NCBI GenBank assembly: GCA_932294295.1
Contig: OW028581.1
Location: 15,529,162-15,593,161 of the forward strand
From: Alitta virens
Lineage: Eukaryota; Annelida; Polychaeta; Phyllodocida; Nereididae
Direction of reading: 5' to 3'
Length of the DNA stretch: 64,000 nucleotides
Shown: piece after piece, positions 57,501-64,000 of the stretch
Layout of the letters: every line of letters begins with the position of its first letter
Numbering within the stretch: the stretch's first letter is position 1
Made by a program: the position numbers and the translations under genes
Notes under the pieces: generated by a model
Databases searched by the model: none
What the model was told of the DNA's origin: nothing
Seen by the model: the letters and a program-made list of their open reading frames with translations, nothing else

Positions 57501-58004
57501 TTAAGGGAGGTTCACACATAGCCGGTTTTCCCGGTGAAGCCGTATTGCTCTCGCAGAACAATGTAATATTGTGCAAAATTGGGCATCCGTACTGCAACTG
57601 TGGTTATCGGGAGGTGGTCAAAGAATACTGAACACACTTACTCGATTCCTCGCGGCCATCCCCGAACAACCGCCAAACATCGAAGGATGTTTTGATCATG
57701 TTCAAAACTTCCATAGAAAAACTTGCGGGGGATTGTTTATAGTTAGCAACCGTAGTGAAGCCGTCATTGCTGTAGAGGCACTCATGGCATACACCAAGTC
57801 ACACGTGAGACACTCGTAGAAGCCGTGGGTGTCAATAACCTGGCGGGAGAGGTACGTGTGTGACGATTAAACCGTCGGCTTCTATGTGTGCACTCACGTG
57901 TACCACGGATAAGTCACTAGTATCTGCGTATAGAAAAATCAATATCTACGTACTCTACTATGTTAACAACGGTTGAAATAAAAAAGTCACAGAAAAGGAG
58001 CCTT

Positions 58005-58512
58005 CTTCACTTGCCTCTGGGGAAGATTTATTTGAATCTGAAGAATCCAGTGTTCCTGCAGCTTCTGTACAAGTCCTGCCAGTTGTACTTATAAAGCTCC
58101 TACCAAGTCTCCTGCCAGGTCTCCTGCCAAGTGTCCTGTCAATTCTCCTGCCAAGTCTCCTGCCAGGCCTCCTGCCAGGTCTCCTGCCAAGTCTGCTGCC
58201 AGGTCTTCTGCCAAGTCTTCTGATGTTGACATGGATGACAGCGACAGAGATCTAGACTTTGATGTAGAGAAGGAGAAAAAAGACACACAAGAAGAAGACG
58301 ATGATAGTGATGCCAGTCAATTTCCTGACACCCAGGCCTCCTCCACCACTGTTCCTGCTGCATCTCAGAAGAAGCCAATAAGAAAGACTGAGAAGCTTTT
58401 TTTTCTACATCTCAATGATGAGCAAGACTTCGCTGACTGGCACCGGGAGAATGACATATTCTATGACAGGACCAGTCGAACTGGCAGGAACGTTGTCACT
58501 GGCAGACAGTAA
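58005..58512 (+). pseudogene. Possible Harbinger accessory (Myb/MADF-like) protein, broken
   Basis: Two plus-strand frames join near 58,070. The first is acidic (GEDLFESEESS). The second carries SPAK/SPAR repeats, an acidic stretch (DMDDSDRDLDFD) and then FFLHLNDEQDFADWHREND followed by IFYDRTSR before a stop at 58,510-58,512. W---N-IFYD resembles the start of MADF/SANT-type DNA-binding domains in the second protein of PIF/Harbinger transposons, which helps the transposase enter the nucleus and bind DNA. The rest of that domain is not seen in frame, so the assignment is tentative. The frame is shifted and terminated, hence probably nonfunctional. Confidence 0.45.
58100..58222. repeat. 12-bp tandem repeat TCTCCTGCCAAG
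   Basis: About ten units encode SPAK/SPAR on the plus strand. The minus-strand frame (LAGDLAGD) is a shadow of the same repeat. Confidence 0.85.
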
Positions 58513-58683
58513 GGATCCCACTGAAGGAAGAAGAACCAGGCACCACTGGAGAAGGTACTGCAGAGAAGACACCCAATGAAGATGAAGGTCCAGGTCCTGA
58601 AGACTGGTAGGTACCTGCAGGTTGGCCCGAGGCAACTGAAGAAGCTCCTGCAGGCGGGTTTATTGTGAAATCTTGCAGGCTTC

Positions 58684-59986
58684 TCAAATCATATCGTCTT
58701 GCACTTGGAATCTTCCTTCCTCTGAGTTTACATATTCCACCAAGTACAGTCATTGTAATTTGGCACTCTGGGTAGCATAGTTCCCTCCGATCCTATGTGG
58801 TAGCATTTCAGGAAGTTCTCCGGCTTCCCACCAAGCCCCAGAGTTGACCTCATGGGTGACTGGATCTTCGTGGTCAAGCATGTTGTTCTGGGTTGTCGGA
58901 TATCTGATTCTTATGAGGTTGTGGAGGCAGCAGCATGCAAGCACTAAAGATTCCACCGTCTTGGTTTTCTGGGGCATAGTGGTTAGCAAACACCTAAACC
59001 TTGATGCCAGGATACCAAAGGCATTCTCCACAGTTCTTCTGGCTATGGAGAGTCTGTAATTGTAGATCTTCTGCTGTTTGGTCATGTTGCGCAGAGGCAG
59101 TGGTTTCATCAGCCATCATCCCCAACGATGAAGTATGGTACAGGTCTGTCACCACCAGCAATAAGTTCAGGTGGAGGTAATCCAATGGTCCCATCTTCTA
59201 GAGCTTCCCTAAGAGCTGTAGCAAACACTCCTCCATCAGATCCAGAACCATTTGCTCCACAATCCACATAGAAGAACTTGTAGTCTGCATCCACAAGAGC
59301 CATTAGTACAATGGAATGAAAGGCCTTGTAGTTATAGTAGAGTGAACCTACTTTGGGAGGACACCTGACAGCCACATGCTTCCCATCTATGGCACCAATA
59401 CAACGGGGGAAAGTTCCATCTTGTCTCAAACAGCTGTGCAACTTCTCTCCACTCTTCTGGTGTTGTTGGACAGGAGATGACATCTTCTGCATACTCGGCT
59501 ATGATGGCTTCACACACTTCAGGAATGATGTTGCTGATGGTGTTGTGGGCCACTCTGAAGTCATACATCAATGACTTGTAGCTGTTGCCAGTTGCCAAAT
59601 ACTTCAGGGTGATGACAATCCTGAGTCATGGCTCCAAAGCTTTCGTCTAGAAGGTATCTTGCTTGGTAATTCTAGGCCTAACCTTGGCAAGCAGCTCTTG
59701 AAACATGGCTGGCTGCATTCTCACAAAGTTCTTGTAGTGGGTTGCATCCTCCATCAGTAATTCATTCATCAAGCGTTCATATTGGCCTTCGCAATAGCCA
59801 TGGCCTCACCCAAAATCTCTCCATTCTCCTTCTCTTAATGACTGCTTGTTTTCTTTCTGCAGCTCTTCTGGACTATTCTTCATCGTGCATAATAGTCTGT
59901 GCAATAGTTTCTAGTTGCACATTTAATTCCAAGCTGGCCTGAGCCAATTTTACAATGGCTGTTGGTTGGTCTACTGCATGTGCCAT
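58684..59986 (-). pseudogene. PIF/Harbinger transposase (DDE_Tnp_4, HARBI1-like), disrupted
   Basis: Minus-strand pieces in order: MAHAVDQPTAIVK (from 59986); LMNELLMEDATHYKNFVRM; ITLKYLATGNSYKSLMYDFR; CIGAIDGKHVAVRCPP with the first catalytic Asp; FFYVDCGANGSGSDGGVF with the second; and SIARRTVENAFGILASRFR with the conserved Glu. The C-terminus resembles YVNSEEGRFQVQDDMI, where many relatives have a WQ. The enzyme would cut and join DNA at the TIRs. Damage: in-frame stops after KQDTF and after KALEP, a stop before LYLVEYV, a one-base change in a run of five G at 59405-59409 that shifts the frame, and a short deletion near 59,110 that removes residues after YFIVGDD. It is a recent but dead copy, slightly below usual length (about 400 residues). 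Confidence 0.92.
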
Positions 59987-60752
59987 GGTCCTTTCTCTGT
60001 GGTAACAAGGAGCCGAATGAAGGCTACAGACAAGCAGCCACTTATATATTCACATCCGGCCCTTCACCGTGACAGCCGGCCTTCAAACATAGTACACGTA
60101 GTTCACGTAGTTAACTCGTCAGGTCATTCCTTGTAACCTTCACAGGCGTGATTGACACATGCTTGATACGCCCCTCACACGTACAAGTCTGCGGGTCATA
60201 CTTAGATGCAGTGGAGTCTCCTGTCGTAAATGTGATTTACCCGTGGCTCACCCGGCATCAGACCGGGCATCATCTGTCGTGTTTGGTATGTCTCCTACTT
60301 TTGATCCGCCAGGTGACCGTGATTCATACCTCGCTGCCGCCAACTTGTCCTTCGTCTTAAGCCCTGCCCCTTTTTGCTTCCAACAACCGTGGCAAAGTCG
60401 TCAAAATGGGGTATTACATAAAACAGCATACGGCTTCACCGGGAGAACCGACTATGTTAGAACCCCCCTTTAGAAATTTTATTTTATTTTGATAGACATT
60501 GCCATTATAAAATTGGTTGCTTAACAATAATTGTTCTCTTCTTATCTTACAATTTATTAAAAAAAACCCTCTTTAAATGTCAACTTGCCCATCTAATTAG
60601 AAAGACAATCCTCATGCACTGGTAGGAACTCTGTGTGTGGTCCACGTGCTGCTGTGGAATTGACTTATTCATGAAATCAGCGACTAATTGACGTTAGGTC
60701 ATCTTGGGTAACGGTTGGAGCAAACTGTTAGGTACAGTGAACACTTACGATC

Positions 60753-61076
60753 AAGATAAGATAAGATAAGATAAGATACAATTTTATTTAAAGTCGGGGA
60801 TGACAAATAAAACATAACACAAGCTATAAACATTTTGTCCGACAATAAAAGCAACAAAAACAATATAAAGGGTGAAGTATTAACAGATGAAATATATGGG
60901 TGAATTACAATAAATGAAACTGCTTTACATGATTAATTAAATTACTTTGTTGTAACTGAAACATGAACTGCTTACAAGATATCTTTTAAATTCTGACAAG
61001 TCTGTACTGTTCGTAACATTCTGAGGAAGATTGTTCCAAAGAGAAGCACCTTGATATACAAATGACTTATACCGTA
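60753..61076 (-). pseudogene. LINE 3' end with (GATAA)n tail, minus strand
   Basis: The minus frame reads RYKSFVYQGASLWNNLPQNV, then STDLSEFKRYLVSSS, and stops at 60937-60939. YKSF-Y-GA-LWN-LP followed by L--FK is the LINE C-terminal signature. The noncoding 3' part ends in a GATAA repeat at about 60,753-60,778 (plus-strand reading AGATA), a simple-repeat tail. The coding similarity stops exactly where the next MITE begins. Confidence 0.8.
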
Positions 61077-61199
61077 ACGGAGGGTATTATCAACAAGGCG
61101 GGTATTATCGATACTCACATTAGAAGATTAACAATTTTGTTAACAAACTAATTTAAGTGTCGATAATACCCGTCCTGCCCTGTCGATAATGCCCTCCGT
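61077..61199. mobile_element. Short MITE with about 40-bp inverted ends
   Basis: ACGGAGGGTATTATCAACAA (61077 on) pairs imperfectly with the end GTCGATAATGCCCTCCGT (to 61199). GGGTATTATCGA recurs in each arm. It abuts the LINE fragment at 61,076 and probably inserted into it or truncated it. Confidence 0.7.
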
Positions 61200-61329
61200 T
61201 TCCAAATTTTCAAGATTGGAACCTCACAATTCTATTCATTATTTTAATGTCTCAGTACTACAGGTCTGAAGCTTAGCCAGCTTTATATGACTGCTGACCA
61301 GATTTAAGGTAAAGCTCGAGCTTGCTTGA

Positions 61330-61512
61330 AATCCACACCATGTAACACATTTACCCCATGAGTGGAGTCTTTTACCTGCCTCAGCATAGACCCCCTAGTA
61401 TAAGGCACCTTCAATTAAATGCCTCATGCGATCGACATCCTGCTGGGATGTAGCTCATAAAGAGTGCCCAGACTAGGAAACGAACCTTGGAACTTCAGCA
61501 GAGCTGGCCAAT
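61330..61512 (-). mobile_element. SINE S2 copy, minus strand
   Basis: Read on the minus strand it has a decayed B-box (GGTTCGTTTCC), GAGCTACATCCCAGCAGGAT, GTCTATGCTGAGGCAGGTAA and CATGGGGTAAATGTGTTACA. The A-box end is not clear. Confidence 0.75.
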
Positions 61513-61854
61513 GAGGAAATGGCAGATGCCTTAAGTAAAGATTAGGATACCTACCGCGAGATGATGTTATTGCTATTGAGATGCCTCTTAAGACCACACT
61601 TGGGAATCAATAAGAAATCTTATTATTGGGTCTCTAAATGGATACTTTCGATGGCTTCTGAAAATGAGGCGGTCCTGATATACATGTGGAGTGGTCGTCA
61701 TGGTGGGGTTTCCCTGTATTCAAAGGTATAGGATAGATCTTTAATGGTACTATATTAGTCCGCCCGCGTGTGACAACAAATGCACTTTACAGGAAGAGAA
61801 TAAATTATTGCACGGCTACTGTGATGACTACAAAAGTATAAGTTCTTGTGCCAT

Positions 61855-62090
61855 ACGCCTGGGTGGCCTAGTGGTTAGGACATTGGCCACATCAACAAGA
61901 TCCTCTGTAGGGCTGCAAGTACCAACCTGGGTTCTCTTTTTTGAGCTACAGTACATCTAAGCTAGATGTCTTTCGAAGTACCTGATACTAGGTGTCTATG
62001 CAGGGACCACCCATAGGGTTCATGTGTGATATGATGTTGCCTCTCAGATCAGTAGCTTTGAGACAAAACGATCGATAGATAGATGGATAT
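61855..62090 (+). mobile_element. SINE S2 copy ending in GATA repeats
   Basis: The A-box region GGGTGGCCTAGTGGTTAGGA is well kept and the B-box is decayed. Body text GTGTCTATGC and CCACCCATAGGGTTCATGTG follows, then GATCGATAGATAGATGG leading into the microsatellite. Confidence 0.75.
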
Positions 62091-62232
62091 TAAGATCAGA
62101 TAGATAGATCAGATAGATAGATCAGATAGATAGATCAGATAAATAGATCAGATAGATAGATCAGATAGATAGATCAGATACATAGATCAGATCAGATAGA
62201 TCAGATTGATAGGCAGATAGATAGATAGACTT
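62060..62232. repeat. (GATA)n / AGATAGATC microsatellite
   Basis: Repeated AGATAGATAGATC and AGATAGAT units grown from the SINE tail. Confidence 0.9.
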
Positions 62233-64000
62233 GACAGGCATATAAATTGTGCATTAAGGTGGTCGAAAACTCATAAAATTGCAAAGGTTTTGTGCATTTG
62301 ACTTTTAGGTTGGGGTGCTGGTAATGTCACAAGCTATAGTGTCATAGAACAATTTACCCATCTTCTGCTGGTATAGTAGAAAACCTCTGACATATAAGGA
62401 AATTGCAATACTGTCATAAATTTCACTTGGGTCCGCTTGGTTCTAGTAGACAAGGCAGATGGGTGTGTAAGTCTGGGTTGACTAATTTTCCATACAGTAA
62501 ACAATTCCAATGGGGATTAGGGGAGATCCGTTATTTCGGGCAGCCAAACTGTCTAGGGGTTAGTGAAAATGTCTGAAGAAATAGCTACTATGACTAAAAT
62601 ACCTTTTGAAGTATTTTCACTGACTGCGAGAACAAACCAAACACAGCAAACAGAAGCAAATGAGCACTACTGAGACAGAAGATTTTAATGGGACATAAGA
62701 TCACTAATATAGGGAACCAGGCAATACAGTATCTAACTTATCAAAGTAACAGTACACGTTTATGAATGATCTATGTATTCGTCATTTAATTTTCTGGAGC
62801 ATTCAATGTGAATAGAACTAGTTTTTATTAATCAAACTAGGGTAATAAGCAAGCCTTTTATGTAATTGTATGTTGTATATTTTTTCGTGTCAGAGAAGTT
62901 TGAACCAGGACCTGTTGCATGCACTGGAACCAAGCTCAAGCAACAATTAACATTATCCATTGCACCAAATGCAGGAAATATTATCAATATGAATATAATG
63001 CTTCTTATTTGAGTTTTGAGTTTTTTGATTGGAGTGACGTTTCATGCATCAGAAACAGTGTTTGCATGGTATTTACCAATCTTACACAAGTCTATGTATC
63101 TAAATGCTTGAAAAATCATGTTAGCAGGCACTGTCAAATATTGGCAGAAAATAGTTCAATTCAATACATGAGTATTTTTCCCAAGGATGGACGGAAATAT
63201 TATGATGTTACAATACTAGCAAATAGGCTCTCTTGTGCAATACATCATTGAATACTATGGAGAGCTACCCAGATCTTTCAAGGATTTTCTAATAATATTG
63301 ATGCTACCCAAACTGCAATTGAGAAAATTGTTGTTGGATTAGGGCCAGCGCTTTTGGTAGAGTGTCTTAGCTTAAGTGCTCCCTTGGGCTAGATGGCCAC
63401 TGGCCAATGTCCACTCTATTTGACCAAATGGAGTGTAGAGATAGTGTGTGGGAAGTAGTGTGTGAAATAGTGTCTTTTAGTAGTTTTTTTGCTTGAATTG
63501 TTTAACTTTCTTTATATTTCTTATACGTATGTTTTTCAGTTTACTTTTTTTAAGTAAGTAGTTATCTGCACTCTTATCTAAAGACCTGTAATGTTCTCTT
63601 TTTATTTCTAGTATTCTCTTGTACACTATCAAGCTATACTGAACAGATTTTAAGAAGCTCGCAGGTTAAAATGTCATTGAGTTCCACACAATAGCCAGAC
63701 ATTAATTAGGACCTTACAGGTAACAATGTCATTACCTTCCACGCTTTAGCCAGACATTAAGGGCCTTACAGGTTACAACATCAATAACTTCAACTACCCT
63801 ATTCCCTTTAAGTAAGTTATATTTAACGACATGTTAATTGTTAAATTAATTCAAGTCTGTGCTAGGTATGCGATAGCTAAACTAAATGACTGTAGAGTGT
63901 GAATTTTTTTCCCCTGGGGTTTGAGGTCTTCATCCAGTGTACTTTGCCAAAGTTTGTATTTGGAGAAAACTTTCCAAAGATATTAAATTCTTAGAGAAAC
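62233..64000. other. No gene identified; one unidentified 110-codon frame
   Basis: A plus-strand frame at 62,919-63,251 has five or more cysteines (HCTKCRKYYQYEY, CLKNHVSRHC) and plausible composition, but I recognise no family. The CxxC and CxxxxHxxxHC-like spacing might suggest a zinc-binding fragment of a transposon protein, which is only a guess. Flanks are AT-rich. A diverged duplication (CAGGTTAAAATGTCATTGAG and CAGGTAACAATGTCATTACC with CAGACATTAA) lies at 63,660-63,790. Confidence 0.3.

Larger units (their letters stand above)
57504..60469. mobile_element. PIF/Harbinger DNA transposon H3, complete ends, decayed coding
   Basis: The left TIR AGGGAGGTTCACACATAGCC and right TIR (reading inward AGGGGGGTTCTAACATAGTC) share about 45 bp. 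TTA precedes the left end (57501-57503) and follows the right end (60470-60472), the target duplication expected for PIF/Harbinger. It encodes a transposase on the minus strand and a second, possibly DNA-binding, frame on the plus strand, converging near 58.6 kb. Total 2,966 bp. Its TIRs resemble those of H1 and especially H2 (ACATAGCCGGTTTT shared), making it a plausible former source of transposase for them. Confidence 0.92.

Noticed and set aside
58089..58378. LAGDLAGD and TWQETWQE repeat proteins on the minus strand
   Set aside because: Shadows of the 12-bp repeat that encodes SPAK/SPAR on the plus strand.

Overview
This window looks like repeat-dense intergenic or intronic DNA from an invertebrate animal, probably marine. 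The evidence is A+T-rich sequence with no long reading frames, tRNA-derived SINEs, decayed LINE retrotransposons, a PIF/Harbinger transposon, many short inverted-repeat elements and abundant microsatellites. I cannot name the species. I found no intact protein-coding host gene. Every protein similarity I recognise belongs to a decayed mobile element. The only candidate host feature is a CpG-rich promoter-like stretch with a possible first exon near 15.5-15.9 kb.

Layout: (1) 1-8,963 is a tandem array of a 1.9-2.1 kb unit, four complete units plus a partial one that runs off the left edge. Each unit carries about six TCAAGGTCA nuclear-receptor-type sites, and the (TAA)n junctions carry short hairpin modules. 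(2) 9.3-11.4 kb holds several small inverted-repeat elements and a SINE. (3) 11.75-14.76 kb is bounded by inverted GGAGCCCCT-type repeats. Its left two thirds hold a dispersed series of RFX X-box-like palindromes, and its right third is built from an iterated GGGAACG motif. (4) 15.3-31 kb is AT-rich filler with the promoter-like patch, a perfect 41-bp hairpin, SINE copies (one inside a MITE with a clear 12-bp target duplication), a reverse-transcriptase remnant at 20.8-21.0 kb, a LINE 3' end at 29.9-30.3 kb and an element pair based on a GTGAATTCGG motif. (5) 31.2-38.3 kb is flanked by inverted 330-bp repeats. It contains a LINE remnant whose ORF1-like RNA-binding region is followed by a NADAR (YbiA-like) domain, then a reverse-transcriptase C-terminus and a simple-repeat tail. 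(6) 38.3-46.6 kb holds a second SINE type, a GATTCGTCAC-iterated element, foldback elements and two unidentified open frames. (7) 46.6-60.5 kb holds three related PIF/Harbinger-type elements. Two are large imperfect palindromes without transposase, and the third carries a broken transposase and a possible DNA-binding partner, with matched TIRs and a TTA target duplication. (8) 60.5-64.0 kb has a LINE 3' end interrupted by a MITE, SINE copies, GATA microsatellites and one unidentified frame.

The recognisable parts form a mobile-element community rather than an operon-like system. The Harbinger transposase locus, when intact, could have mobilised the two palindromic relatives. The LINEs may have supplied reverse transcriptase to the SINEs. 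The most promising novel items are the ORF1-NADAR fusion, the receptor-site satellite with its covarying hairpins, the X-box series, and the recurring class of elements built by iterating their own terminal motif on both strands.
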